This document shows, piece by piece, positions 49,924 to 58,811 of a stretch of 64,000 bases of DNA (position 1 is its first letter; the number at the start of each line of letters is the position of its first letter). Under the pieces are notes generated by a model, which saw only the letters and a program-made list of their open reading frames with translations, had not been told where the DNA came from and made no database searches. This stretch comes from an uncultured Cohaesibacter sp. GTDB lineage: Bacteria > Pseudomonadota > Alphaproteobacteria > Rhizobiales > Cohaesibacteraceae. Location: the NCBI RefSeq assembly GCF_963662805.1, contig NZ_OY759852.1, positions 62,001-126,000 on the forward strand, written 5' to 3'. Both the position numbers and the translations under genes were made by a program.

Positions 49924-51513
49924 TTAGTGTTTTGCCCGACCTTCGCGCCAAAAAAATCCTTCTTCAATCAGCTCATCACTTGGAAATTTGCTAAAAAGCT
50001 GATCGCTGAGTTGTTCGTCAGACGGCCGATCCTGCCCCGTTCCTTTTCTTGATCGCTCGAAAGCATTGGCAATCTCAGCTAGGACAATTTTCCAATCGCC
50101 GGACTTTGTTGGCCAACGTATATCATAAGCGTCTGCACTACCTCGCGTGTCCTCAGGCAAAAGCTTTGCCTCGATATCGTTGCGAAGCTTGAGAATTCTT
50201 TCGCGGCGTTGAAAAGAAGAGAATCCGACGGCGTGGGTCAATATGTAGAACGATTGGCTTTTAAATTCAGAAAGCAAAGCTATGCGTTCTTGTGTAGGTT
50301 TTCCAACAAATTGCGCGAGGTAGTCTTCTATTTCGATGAGGCTATCGGCACCGAGAATAAATCGGAAAATCGTCGTGCTGAAAAAACCAAGCGTTTGACA
50401 CGAGCTTTCTCCACCTAAATTTTTGTAGGCAACAGGCTCCAATTCTTTAAAGCGATCCAGTAGGGCAAGCGCAGCATCTTTTCGATTAGCATAGGCATAG
50501 AAAAGAGCCAATCCGGTGTAGGCATTTGTTTTGCAAACCGGATCATTCCAGGAACGGATCCGCTCGATAACGGCCTCAGCTAATAGGTCTTGAAAGACGG
50601 GATCTTTTCGCTGCCAAACTCTGTAAAAGTCTCGAGCATAAAAGAATGACGCAAAGCGTTTATAATAAAATTCTGGCTTACCTACGCTTGTGATTGCTTC
50701 TATTTTTTCGATTGCATGCTCTTTGTCTCCATGCCGAACCAATACTTCAATCGATTGAAACAATTCCGCTTCTTTCGTTGCACGTTGATTGTACCTTACG
50801 AGACTATCAATGAAGCGCTTTCGCTTGTCATGATTATCAATTCTGTTAGCGACGGCTATTATTTGGCTTTTGTGCGATACTGACAATAAGTCCGGTGCCT
50901 GAAGATCGGAAATGGAGATTTTGTTTTGACTAAGACTATTCAATTGATTGTCAATAACTTCACTTAAGCGCTCTGCATATTCAGGGTGCATTAGCGCAAC
51001 TGGACGATCCACAATGGCCCATGCACAGTTTAGAACAGCCAACTTTTCATTGGCATCGACAATTTTTTTCATATACCCATCGATTTCATCAGTGCGATTT
51101 TTTACGATTAAGTAGACTAAAACCGCGCTTGCAATTCTGATGCGTTTGGCTCTTGAACGCTGCGCGTTGAAGCTTTCAGGCACGTCAGAATGGCTTGAAG
51201 TCAGGGCGTAGAAAATGTCGTAGAGCTTAATGAGTGACCAAGTTTTTCTCCACTTAAGATCAGTGTAGAGCTCAAATGCTTTCTCTGGTTTGCCAAGATA
51301 AGCAAGACTAATCGCAGCTTTCTTTCTCTCAATGTCAGAATCAATCGATGATGGGTATCGATAGGCAAGTTCTGCTACGCAGGCTAGATCAGATTGTGAT
51401 AAACAATCCTGTAGTTGTTCGGAGGCGGATGTGCGTTCACCACCGACCCGCAATCCTAAGATGGCAAGAAAAGTAGTGCCAACAATTGCGACCATGTATT
51501 TTTTATCAATCAT
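49924..51513 (-). CDS. Unknown 529-aa helical-repeat protein with N-terminal anchor
   Basis: I do not recognise the family. An N-terminal hydrophobic segment (YMVAIVGTTFLAILGLRVGG, residues 6-25) suggests a signal anchor or signal peptide. A Cys-containing segment (QLQDCLSQSDLACVAELAYRYP) and repeated helix pairs follow, such as KKAAISLAYLGKPEKAFELYTDL near 65-87 and YTGLALFYAYANRKDAALALLDRF near 325-348; they recall Sel1/TPR-like arrays. Codon use is AT-rich compared with the nif and housekeeping genes, which fits foreign origin. It is probably exported or periplasmic. It stands alone as the only cargo gene of the insertion. Confidence 0.65.
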   Translation of the reverse strand: MIDKKYMVAIVGTTFLAILGLRVGGERTSASEQLQDCLSQSDLACVAELAYRYPSSIDSDIERKKAAISLAYLGKPEKAFELYTDLKWRKTWSLIKLYDIFYALTSSHSDVPESFNAQRSRAKRIRIASAVLVYLIVKNRTDEIDGYMKKIVDANEKLAVLNCAWAIVDRPVALMHPEYAERLSEVIDNQLNSLSQNKISISDLQAPDLLSVSHKSQIIAVANRIDNHDKRKRFIDSLVRYNQRATKEAELFQSIEVLVRHGDKEHAIEKIEAITSVGKPEFYYKRFASFFYARDFYRVWQRKDPVFQDLLAEAVIERIRSWNDPVCKTNAYTGLALFYAYANRKDAALALLDRFKELEPVAYKNLGGESSCQTLGFFSTTIFRFILGADSLIEIEDYLAQFVGKPTQERIALLSEFKSQSFYILTHAVGFSSFQRRERILKLRNDIEAKLLPEDTRGSADAYDIRWPTKSGDWKIVLAEIANAFERSRKGTGQDRPSDEQLSDQLFSKFPSDELIEEGFFWREGRAKH

Positions 51514-51696
51514 TTATACTCAATCAAATGTTCAATCATTCAAGTTTTAGGGCGAAGTAACTTCTGACCGAGTATTTTAAAACACAAGTTTAAATCTAAA
51601 GTTGCGTTTCCGACAAATTCGTTCATTCTGTGAAATCACATTTTGGGTAACCATAAAAGGACATGGGCGCTGCAGCGAAAGTCAGCTTCGTCCGAA

Positions 51697-53198
51697 TTCT
51701 GTTGAAAAATTATGTGTTGCAGCGCAAAATGAAGGGTGGTTTTGGGAGGCTCGACGCTCCCTCATGCTGGTGTTGGGAGCAGCTTTGCCATCTTGCGCAG
51801 GTTCTGCGCTGTGGCTGCCAGTGTGAACTCGTCTTTTGCTCCATTTGGTCCTCGAAGACGCAGTCTATTCAGCCCCATGATCTTCTTCATGTGAGCGAAC
51901 AGCATCTCAACTTTTCGCCTGGCGTGCCTAGAGGCAATATAGGCATCGGTATCTGCCAGATCTCGGGCGAAGTCTCGCGCTCCTTCATGGATCGATCTGG
52001 TGATGTGTCGGGTGGCAGTATTGGGGCAGCATCTGAACTTCAACTCACAGTTATGGCAGTCCGCCTTCGCAGCACGATATCGGATGTTTTCATCATCCTT
52101 CACCTTAGGTCGGATTGTCTGGAATTGACGGCGATTGGGCAGCAGTTCTTTGCCATCAGGGCAAATGTATCGGTCATTCTCGTAGTCGAATTTGAAGTCG
52201 GTCCTCGAGAATGTCTGGTCGAGCCGTTGCGATCTGTCGAGGACAGGAACATGTGGCTCGATACCTTTTTCATGAACTAGCCAAGCAAGTGTCTCGGCAT
52301 TGCCATAAGCGCCATCACCGACGAAGCGCTCAGGATAAATTCCGAACTTCTCCTCAACACGATCAACCATATCCAGTGCGGCATTGACTTCCGCCTGCCG
52401 GATTGGCGCTGTTGTTTCAACGTCAACAATCACGGCATTATCCAAGTCCACTAGATAGTTAGTGGAATAGGCAAAGATCGAATAGGCCTTCTTTGCTCCA
52501 GTAAAGCGTGCTGCCGGATCAACCGGCGATAGCACCTTTGGCTTCACTGTGGTTGCTGCGCCGAAAGCGGCATCATCAAGGGTCTCGAAGTATTCTTCTG
52601 TCGCCCGCGTGATCCGTTCTGGCGTCCAATCTGATGCTTCAACTTTGTTCAGCCGCTTTGCATCAGCTTGCACGATAGAAGCATCAACACCCAAAGCCTC
52701 CCCACCGACAAGCCCCTCTGCGATGCAGCGGGCCAACACCAGTTCGAAGAGGTGACGGAAAAGATCGCTATCCCGGAAACGGCCATGTCTGTTCTTGGAA
52801 AATGTCGAATGGTCAGGAACAGGGTCATCCAAGTCCAAACGGCAAAACCATCTATAGGCCAGGTTCAGGTGAACCTCCTCACAGATGCGCCGTTCAGAGC
52901 GAATGCCCATAATGTAGCCGACCAACAACATCCGGATCATCAGTTCTGGATCAATCGAAGGACGACCCTGGCTGCTGTAATAGGGAGCAAGGAAAGATCT
53001 GACTTCACTCAGATCGAGAAAGTGGTCGACCTTCCTCAACAAGTGATCAGCAGGAACGTGATCTTCAATCGAAAATTCATAAAAGAGTGCTGCCTGCGCA
53101 ACTTGCCTTGGCCCCAACATTCGCAAATCCCCCCTTTTTCCTAAAAGGATTGAATCAGGACCAAGCGATTACTTCAAGAGCGACTTTTTCAACACCAT
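51697..53198. mobile_element. IS1182-family insertion sequence
   Basis: About 1.5 kb. It holds one transposase gene on the minus strand. The ends carry a 10-bp inverted repeat: TGTTGAAAAA at 51700-51709 and TTTTTCAACA at 53186-53195. Exact tips and target duplication could not be fixed; the limits given are approximate. The transposase frame is complete, so the copy could be active. Confidence 0.8.
51762..53120 (-). CDS. IS1182-family DDE transposase
   Basis: 452 aa. The N-terminal DUF772-like domain is seen in IEDHVPADHLLRKVDHFLDL near residues 17-36, and SSQGRPSIDPELMIRMLLVGYIMGIRSERRICEEV near 49-83 is characteristic. The catalytic core has LGVDASIVQAD near 145, and FVGDGAYGNAETL near 268 carries the second Asp. 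The C-terminal region has Cys pairs (CHNCELKFRCCP) and HARRKVEMLFAHMKKIMGL with the final Glu. A TTG six bases upstream is also possible, but the ATG at 53120 follows a purine-rich stretch. Confidence 0.92.
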   Translation of the reverse strand: MLGPRQVAQAALFYEFSIEDHVPADHLLRKVDHFLDLSEVRSFLAPYYSSQGRPSIDPELMIRMLLVGYIMGIRSERRICEEVHLNLAYRWFCRLDLDDPVPDHSTFSKNRHGRFRDSDLFRHLFELVLARCIAEGLVGGEALGVDASIVQADAKRLNKVEASDWTPERITRATEEYFETLDDAAFGAATTVKPKVLSPVDPAARFTGAKKAYSIFAYSTNYLVDLDNAVIVDVETTAPIRQAEVNAALDMVDRVEEKFGIYPERFVGDGAYGNAETLAWLVHEKGIEPHVPVLDRSQRLDQTFSRTDFKFDYENDRYICPDGKELLPNRRQFQTIRPKVKDDENIRYRAAKADCHNCELKFRCCPNTATRHITRSIHEGARDFARDLADTDAYIASRHARRKVEMLFAHMKKIMGLNRLRLRGPNGAKDEFTLAATAQNLRKMAKLLPTPA

Positions 53199-53452
53199 TT
53201 CCGCATAGTGTGAGTTCGTGAAGAACGCAGCGAACTCACACCATCCACCTAACCCGTCGTATCGTTTTCGAACAGAGGCAAGTTTATGTGTTCCAAAGAC
53301 AGGCCACTTGCACGTCAAGCTAGCTCAATTCGAAACCGAAGCCCGATATAGTTTTAAATCCCACCTTTACAATCACCAATAGCTATTTTTCGAGCAACTT
53401 TGATTTAATCGGAACTAAACACAACATAGCCCAAGAGCATTGAAAATATGGA

Positions 53453-53462
53453 GTTTTACAAA
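53453..53462 (-). repeat. Edge repeat TTTGTAAAAC, right copy 1
   Basis: On the minus strand this reads GAGTTTGTAAAACTCC, and so faces the left copies as an inverted repeat. Confidence 0.55.
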
Positions 53463-53560
53463 CTCTTGGCACACTCCCTTACCAGACTTGTGGGAAATTC
53501 GCCGTTTTTGAAAAGATTGTGACAAAGCTGCGATAATGGCCTTGACCTATTTCTCAATGA

Positions 53561-53570
53561 GTTTTACAAA
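53561..53570 (-). repeat. Edge repeat TTTGTAAAAC, right copy 2
   Basis: On the minus strand the extended form is TTTGTAAAACTCATTG, sharing 13 bases (TTTGTAAAACTCA) with left copy 1. Confidence 0.55.
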
Positions 53571-53626
53571 CCGCATCACATTAAACCTAGATAGTTCGCT
53601 GTCAAATTCGAGTGCAAATAGTCGAA

Positions 53627-53636
53627 TTTGTAAAAC
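53627..53636 (+). repeat. Edge repeat TTTGTAAAAC, right copy 3
   Basis: Plus-strand copy, CGAATTTGTAAAAC, in direct orientation to left copy 2. It lies about 20 bases before the intact tRNA repeat. Confidence 0.55.
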
Positions 53637-53660
53637 ATCTGTCTAAGTCCTTGATTTTGC

Positions 53661-53734
53661 TGGGGATTAGTTTAATGGTAGAACAGCGGACTCTGACTCC
53701 GTCGGTCCTGGTTCGAGTCCAGGATCCCCAGCCA
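53661..53734 (+). tRNA. tRNA-Gln (anticodon CUG)
   Basis: A complete 74-nt cloverleaf: acceptor TGGGGAT pairs with ATCCCCA, the anticodon loop is CTCTGAC with anticodon CTG, the T loop is in GGTTCGAGTCC, and the 3' CCA is encoded. Its first 22 bases are part of the direct repeat with 49560-49584. If the left copy is the original 5' end, this gene is a reconstituted hybrid and may use a promoter supplied by the insertion. Confidence 0.95.
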
Positions 53735-53896
53735 AATTTTCTCCTTTGACATATTGATATGCCTTGCTCCTGATGCGCATCGGGGGGGGCGTCGAACTGT
53801 GTTCCATTAAGAGCGCCCTGCCACAGAGACTTCCCAGAGATATCAGACGTTACCCGAGTGAGACTCTCGGTTGACTTTCGCCTCATTGGACGCAAA

Positions 53897-53929
53897 TACG
53901 CCCGCATCCATGATCAGGACGCGGGCGTT
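53897..53929 (-). terminator. Probable terminator of the TRAP operon
   Basis: CGCCCGC and GCGGGCG form the base of an imperfect stem about 30 bases after the TRAP permease stop. The minus-strand flank has only a short T stretch. Confidence 0.55.
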
Positions 53930-53955
53930 CTGGTGTCTGTCTGATTGGTTCAGGA

Positions 53956-55827
53956 TCAGAAGACAGGCTCTGTGACCCAAGGCACGCAGGCCACAAAGAT
54001 AACTGCAGCAAGCAAGGCTGCCATATAGGGCCAAATGGCCTTCATTGCCTGATCAGGCTTGATGCCACCAATGGCGCAGGCCTGATAGAAGCCGATCCCG
54101 AGGGGCGGCACGAACAGACCAAGGCTCATGGAGAGCACCATCATGATGGCATAGTGCACACCGCTGATCCCGAGCTCGAGAGCGATCGGGAAGAGAAGCG
54201 GTGCGAAGACCACCACTGCCGGAATGCCTTCCAGCACACTGCCAAGGATCGCGAAGACGACGATCGACAGCGCCATGTAACCGGCTGCACCACCGGGCAT
54301 CTGCTCCATGGCGGAGGCCAGCTGGTGCGAGAAGCCGGACTGGGTCAGGGCCCAGGCCATTGCGGTTGCAGTGCCAAGAATGATCATGATGGCACCGGAC
54401 AAGGCCAGCGAGTTGCACAGCATCTTCCACATCTTGCCGATCGGGAACTTGCGATAGAGCAAGATCGAGACCAGCAAGGTGTAGACGATACCGACAGTCG
54501 CCACCTCGGTTGCCGTCGCAACACCGGCGACCACGGCCACACGGATCACTGCCAAGAGGAGGAAGGCTGGCAGCGCTGCGAGGATGGCCCGGAAGATTTC
54601 CCGGCTGGTGGCGCGTTTGGCTTCACTGACGTCTTCGTCACGTGACCGGAAGTAGGCCACGATCAGAAGGCCGACAGCACCAAGCGCAGCAGGCAGAAGA
54701 CCTCCCGTGAACAGGGCCGCAATGGACACACCGGTCACCGAACCCACCGTGATGAGCACGATGGAGGGAGGAATGGTTTCCCCCATGGCAGCCGATGAGG
54801 ACAGAAGACCGATCAGCTCGCCCGGCTCCTTGCCACGACGTTGCATTTCGGGCAGCAGGACCGGAGCAATTGCAGCCATATCAGCCGCTTTCGAGCCGGA
54901 AATACCCGAGACCAGATACATCGCACCAACGAGCACGTAGGACAGACCACCCTTGAAGTGGGCGACCATGGCAGCAAGCACGTTGACCAGCGCCGCAGCA
55001 AGGCCCGTCACCTCGATGAGCAGACCAAGCAGCACGAACAGCGGAATGGAGAGCAGCACGAAACCGGACATGCCTTCGTCCATGCGGCTGATCACGATCA
55101 CCATCGGCATGTAGGTCATGTATTTGAGATAGGCGACCGTGGCCAGACCAAAGGCAACCGCGATGGGGGCACCACCGAAGACGAGTGCGGCCAGACCGAT
55201 ACCGAAGAAGACGATCAGGTTGAAGTTTTCCATTTCCTCAAGCTGGGTCTGGAAAACCGTGAGCAGAATGGTGCAGATGGAGATCACCACCACCCCGAAA
55301 ATGAAGTCGGAAACCTTGGCTTTCTGGAAAAGCTGCAGGATTGCGACAACCATCATCAGAGTGAGGCCGGTAAACATGGCAGCGGACCGAACCGTATCGG
55401 GCAACTGCAGGGCCGGTGTGGTGATCATCATCTGACCAATGGAATGTTCCAGGGCAGGATGAATGAGCAACCCGAGAAACAGGATGACACACATGGATGC
55501 CAACGTGTTGATACGGGACTGCCAGCGCTCAGGCGCCATTCCGACAACCACAGTCAGATGCATGTGGCCACCCTTGTGCTGGGCCACGACAGCCCCGAAC
55601 ATGCTCAGCCACAAAAACAGGATGGTCGCCAATTCGTCCGACCAGACAAGTGGGGAATGCAGGGCGTAGCGGAACGCCACGCCTGCAAAGAGAACCACTA
55701 CCTCCAACCCCAGAAAGATGGCTCCCGGGATTTCGACGACGAGCGCAATCCATTTTTCAAGTTTTGCGCAGAAGTCCCGAAAGGAGGAAAGTCCATCTTC
55801 AGAATTCGTTTCAACAAGTGTCGACAT
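53956..55827 (-). CDS. TRAP transporter fused small (DctQ) and large (DctM) permease
   Basis: A 623-aa membrane protein. Residues 1-170 form the DctQ-like four-helix domain (LVWSDELATILFLWLSMFGAVVAQ near 60-83). Residues from about 200 form the DctM domain with its many helices, including SIPLFVLLGLLIEVTGLA, GISGSKAADMAAIAPVLLPEM and the late VPPLGIGFYQACAIGG. Fused forms are common. It pairs with the DctP gene nine bases upstream for Na+-driven uptake of an organic acid. The neighbouring genes suggest a four-carbon acid sugar such as threonate or erythronate. Confidence 0.92.
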   Translation of the reverse strand: MSTLVETNSEDGLSSFRDFCAKLEKWIALVVEIPGAIFLGLEVVVLFAGVAFRYALHSPLVWSDELATILFLWLSMFGAVVAQHKGGHMHLTVVVGMAPERWQSRINTLASMCVILFLGLLIHPALEHSIGQMMITTPALQLPDTVRSAAMFTGLTLMMVVAILQLFQKAKVSDFIFGVVVISICTILLTVFQTQLEEMENFNLIVFFGIGLAALVFGGAPIAVAFGLATVAYLKYMTYMPMVIVISRMDEGMSGFVLLSIPLFVLLGLLIEVTGLAAALVNVLAAMVAHFKGGLSYVLVGAMYLVSGISGSKAADMAAIAPVLLPEMQRRGKEPGELIGLLSSSAAMGETIPPSIVLITVGSVTGVSIAALFTGGLLPAALGAVGLLIVAYFRSRDEDVSEAKRATSREIFRAILAALPAFLLLAVIRVAVVAGVATATEVATVGIVYTLLVSILLYRKFPIGKMWKMLCNSLALSGAIMIILGTATAMAWALTQSGFSHQLASAMEQMPGGAAGYMALSIVVFAILGSVLEGIPAVVVFAPLLFPIALELGISGVHYAIMMVLSMSLGLFVPPLGIGFYQACAIGGIKPDQAMKAIWPYMAALLAAVIFVACVPWVTEPVF

Positions 55828-55836
55828 AACTAATCC

Positions 55837-56856
55837 TTAGCCGAGCTTACCAGAGTATTTTTCAAGAAGGCTCCAAGCCTTATCGCCAAACTTCTCTTGC
55901 CACTGGGAATAGAAGTCGGTTTTGTTAAGGGCTTCGATAAACGGTTTCGGATCCGGACGACTGATGGTCATGCCTTTGGATTCGAGGTCTGCCTGCACCG
56001 ACTCGTTGAGAGCCGCGATGTCGGCACGCTGTTTCACACCACTCTCGTTGAGGATGCCTTCTGCAATCTTCTGGATGTCTTCTGGCAGACGGTTCCAGGT
56101 CTGGCCACTTGCCACAAAGAGATAACCGTCCCAGATGTGGTTGGTCAGCATGGCGTATTTCTGCACTTCGTACAGTTTTGCGGTCTGAATGATCGGAAGC
56201 GGGTTTTCCTGTGCATCCATGACGTTGGTCTGGAGCGAGGTGTAGACTTCCGAGAACTGCATGCTGGTCGGGGCTGCGCCCAGAGCATCAAACAGGCTGA
56301 TGGAAAGCTGGCTGACCGGCACACGGATCTTGATGCCATGCAGGTCTTCGGGGCTTTCAACAGGAGCCTTCGACGTGGTCAGCTGACGGAAACCGTTGTC
56401 CCAGACCGTGCGCATCATGTGCAGGCCGGCTTTTTCGATTTCCTCACCGACGTAACCACCGAGGTCGCCGTCCATCGCTGCCCAGACATGATCATAGTCA
56501 GGGAAGGCAAAACCAACTGCGTTGATCGGAGCGACCGGAACGAGCGTTGCAATCACCAGCGCGGACGGGGTGAAAAAGTCGATCGCGCCAAAACGGACCT
56601 GGTTGAGCATGTCGGTGTCGCCACCAAGCTGGTTGCTCGGGAAGATCTTGATATCCAGATCGCCGTTGGTTTCCTCTTTGATGCGTTTGGATGCTTCGGC
56701 AGCACGCACGTTGAGGGGATGGGACAGCGGAAGGTTGTTGCCATACTTGTAGACAAACTTGGCTTTTGCTTCTGCACGGATGTGCGGCATAGCCAGCGCT
56801 GCGGGGACAGCAAGAGCTGCGGACTTCAACAGATTGCGTCTGTTAATCGTTGCCAT
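55837..56856 (-). CDS. TRAP transporter substrate-binding protein (DctP)
   Basis: A 339-aa periplasmic binding protein. The signal peptide has a twin-arginine-like start (NRRNLLKSAALAVPAALAMP, residues 5-24) and a probable cleavage near ALAMPHIRAEA. The DctP fold is seen in YGNNLPLSHPLNVRAAEASKRI near 38-59, and GIKIRVPVSQLSISLFDALGAAPTSMQFSEVYTSLQTNVMDAQENP near 174-219 holds the carboxylate-binding arginine. First gene of the TRAP pair, divergent from the VOC gene. Confidence 0.93.
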   Translation of the reverse strand: MATINRRNLLKSAALAVPAALAMPHIRAEAKAKFVYKYGNNLPLSHPLNVRAAEASKRIKEETNGDLDIKIFPSNQLGGDTDMLNQVRFGAIDFFTPSALVIATLVPVAPINAVGFAFPDYDHVWAAMDGDLGGYVGEEIEKAGLHMMRTVWDNGFRQLTTSKAPVESPEDLHGIKIRVPVSQLSISLFDALGAAPTSMQFSEVYTSLQTNVMDAQENPLPIIQTAKLYEVQKYAMLTNHIWDGYLFVASGQTWNRLPEDIQKIAEGILNESGVKQRADIAALNESVQADLESKGMTISRPDPKPFIEALNKTDFYSQWQEKFGDKAWSLLEKYSGKLG

Positions 56857-56928
56857 GATTTCTTCTCCCTAAATCTAAGGCATCAAAAAGGGGGTTCGTT
56901 TCGCATCATGCGTGACGCCTCTGGATTT

Positions 56929-56947
56929 GTAACATAATATCTGTTAC
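56929..56947. promoter_or_regulatory. Candidate operator between dctP and the VOC gene
   Basis: GTAACA-N7-TGTTAC forms a 19-bp interrupted palindrome in the divergent promoter region, suited to a dimeric repressor. Which regulator binds is unknown. Confidence 0.45.
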
Positions 56948-56951
56948 GTTC

Positions 56952-56970
56952 GTTGTCTATAATGTTTTAT
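56952..56970 (+). promoter_or_regulatory. Shared motif GTTGTCTATNNTGTTTT, copy upstream of the VOC gene
   Basis: The same motif is found at 58812-58829 upstream of the DUF1537 kinase. It may be the operator of the DeoR regulator at 60270 or a common promoter element. Confidence 0.45.
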
Positions 56971-56988
56971 TCTCTCGGGAGTTAAAAA

Positions 56989-57558
56989 ATGAGCAGGTTC
57001 TTTGGCGAGGTCCGTCAGATCGGCTATGTGGTCAAAAATATCGAAGAAGCAATGGAGTTCTGGTCCAAGACACTTGGCATAGGTCCTTGGTTTTATGCAG
57101 AAAAAATCGCGGATCAGGATTTCTACTACAAAGGAGAGAAGTCCCCGATCGAGCGCTCTGTAGCCCTTGCGAATTCTGGGTATATTCAGATGGAACTTGT
57201 GCAACAGCTCAATGATGCACCGTCCATGTACCTTGATTTTTTGAACAGCGGACGTACCGGCGCACAACATTTCGCTTACTGGACGCGCAACTTCACTGCG
57301 GACCTCGAGCGACTCACCAAGCAGGGTCTGACCATCGGCATGAATGGACAGGTTGGCGATGACGGCCGCTATGTCTATTTCGAAACCGAATTCCATCCGG
57401 GTACGGTCATTGAATTGTCTGAAGTTTCCGGCCCTAAAGGCACACTTTTCAAGACAATCTATGATGCCAGTATCGACTGGGATGGCAGCGATCCGATCCG
57501 GCCTTTCCCCGACCTGTCCAGCCTTCCGGTGACAGCTCCGGAAGATTTCCCGGTCTGA
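56989..57558 (+). CDS. VOC (glyoxalase/dioxygenase-like) protein
   Basis: A 189-aa vicinal-oxygen-chelate fold protein: VRQIGYVVKNIEEAMEFWSKTLGIGPW near residues 7-33 and the second half HFAYWTRNFTADLERLTKQGLTIGMNG near 91-117. Putative metal ligands lie in QMELVQQ (Glu) and VIELSE (Glu). A GGGAG box precedes the ATG. It diverges from the TRAP genes and points towards pdxA2. It may isomerise or cleave a sugar-acid intermediate, but the family is too broad to say. Confidence 0.78.
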   Translation: MSRFFGEVRQIGYVVKNIEEAMEFWSKTLGIGPWFYAEKIADQDFYYKGEKSPIERSVALANSGYIQMELVQQLNDAPSMYLDFLNSGRTGAQHFAYWTRNFTADLERLTKQGLTIGMNGQVGDDGRYVYFETEFHPGTVIELSEVSGPKGTLFKTIYDASIDWDGSDPIRPFPDLSSLPVTAPEDFPV

Positions 57559-57602
57559 TTCACCATCCACAACAGACGAATTTCAGACCGTCCGTTGACA
57601 AC

Positions 57603-57640
57603 AAATGACCCGCTTCAACAGTGTTGAAGCGGGTCATTTT
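57603..57640. terminator. Bidirectional terminator between the VOC gene and pdxA2
   Basis: A long perfect stem (AATGACCCGCTTCAACA with its complement) with T-runs on both sides serves the two convergent genes. Confidence 0.9.
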
Positions 57641-57719
57641 CTTTTCAAAGGTGGATAACTCACATATTATGTGTGATTTGTACGCGACAATTCACAACTT
57701 TCTTCGCGCCACCAATCAC

Positions 57720-58694
57720 TCAGGACAAAGGCTTCATCCGCCGTGCCATAGCAATCGCTGCTTTCATGTTGGCAGGACTTGCAACACCGCCCTTCCAGGC
57801 AATATCAAAGGCCGTGCCATGATCAACAGATGTGCGAAGGATCGGCAGACCTGCCGTAACATTCACGCAATCATGCCCACCGATCAGTTTGGCCGGGATA
57901 TGCCCCTGATCGTGATATTGTGCGACAACAATATCAAAGCGGCCTTCAATCGCCTGCTCGAACACCAGATCGCCTGGAATGGGGCCAAAAGCTTTGATTC
58001 CCTCGGCATTTGCAGCAGCCACAGCTGGCGCCACATAGTCATCATCTTCAGAGCCATAGTGGCCATTTTCCCCGCAATGCGGGTTGAGACCAGCCACAGC
58101 GACCCTAGGCTCAGCCACCCCGGTGGTCTTCACATGTTCATTGGCAACACGGATCGTTTCGAGCACAGCTTCGGTCGTGCAGCACTTCACGGCATCCGCC
58201 AGTGACACATGGGTCGAAACATGGATTACCGTCAGTTTCGGCCCCGCCAATACGGCGAAGTTCTTTTTGACGCCCGTATAAAGCTTGAGAAGACCCGCAT
58301 GGCCACTGAGATTATAGCCGGCCTCGCGAACCGCGGTTTTGTGCAGGGACGCCGTACAGACCACGTCGATCTCCTTGGCCAGAGCCATATCGACAGCCTT
58401 TTTCACGCAGCGACACCCCGCCTCCCCTGCATCTGCCTGGATTTCACCGGGACGAATTGATTCTGCATTGGGCGCATCAACTTGCACAAGAGCCACATCA
58501 CCGCCACTTGCCTCGCCATCCGAAACAAACTGAAAATCAGCGCCAATCAGATCTCTGGCACGCTCCATAAACAGGCGATCACCAATAACAATCACGCCCG
58601 CCCGCTCTTCTGCCGTCATATCATCAAGGGACTTACAGATGACCTCGGGACCAATCCCCGCCGGATCTCCCATCGTCAAACCAATCTTATTCAT
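57720..58694 (-). CDS. pdxA2: PdxA2-type 4-phospho-threonate/erythronate dehydrogenase
   Basis: A 324-aa member of the PdxA family. The start MNKIGLTMGDPAGIGPEVICK and the metal-binding histidines in YNLSGHAGLL, ISTHVSL-like VSTHVSLADA and QYHDQGHIPAKL are clear. When paired with a DUF1537 kinase, PdxA2 oxidatively decarboxylates D-threonate or D-erythronate 4-phosphate to dihydroxyacetone phosphate; this was shown for characterised systems. The kinase gene diverges from it here, so the catabolic form is preferred over the vitamin B6 enzyme. Confidence 0.88.
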   Translation of the reverse strand: MNKIGLTMGDPAGIGPEVICKSLDDMTAEERAGVIVIGDRLFMERARDLIGADFQFVSDGEASGGDVALVQVDAPNAESIRPGEIQADAGEAGCRCVKKAVDMALAKEIDVVCTASLHKTAVREAGYNLSGHAGLLKLYTGVKKNFAVLAGPKLTVIHVSTHVSLADAVKCCTTEAVLETIRVANEHVKTTGVAEPRVAVAGLNPHCGENGHYGSEDDDYVAPAVAAANAEGIKAFGPIPGDLVFEQAIEGRFDIVVAQYHDQGHIPAKLIGGHDCVNVTAGLPILRTSVDHGTAFDIAWKGGVASPANMKAAIAMARRMKPLS

Positions 58695-58811
58695 AGCTTT
58701 TCAACTCCAGAAGCTAGCTAAATTCCATTTCAGAGCTCTATCAGCCCGTCGGATTCAGATACCCGAAATGGTCTATATCACATGTTTTCTGTTATATTTT
58801 ACATCTTCAGT

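Larger units (their letters stand above)
53199..53657. other. Non-coding right part of the insertion
   Basis: About 460 AT-rich bases with no gene. GTGTGAGTTCG (53209-53219) and CGAACTCACAC (53232-53242) form an 11-bp stem just outside the IS. Three TTTGTAAAAC copies follow (53453, 53561, 53627). Confidence 0.5.
49560..53682. mobile_element. Low-GC insertion flanked by copies of the tRNA-Gln 5' end
   Basis: A 4.1-kb segment bounded by a 25-bp direct repeat from the 5' half of tRNA-Gln. It contains one unknown 529-aa gene, one IS1182-type element and long stretches of AT-rich non-coding DNA, and it is clearly poorer in GC than its neighbours. TTTGTAAAAC repeats lie at both edges. No integrase or recombinase other than the IS transposase is present, so it looks like a decayed or non-autonomous element. 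Integration at the 5' rather than the usual 3' part of a tRNA gene is odd. A partial segmental duplication is an alternative. Confidence 0.65.

Noticed and set aside
53602..53907. Minus-strand 101-aa frame over tRNA-Gln
   Set aside because: It reads through the complement of an intact tRNA gene and has no protein features.
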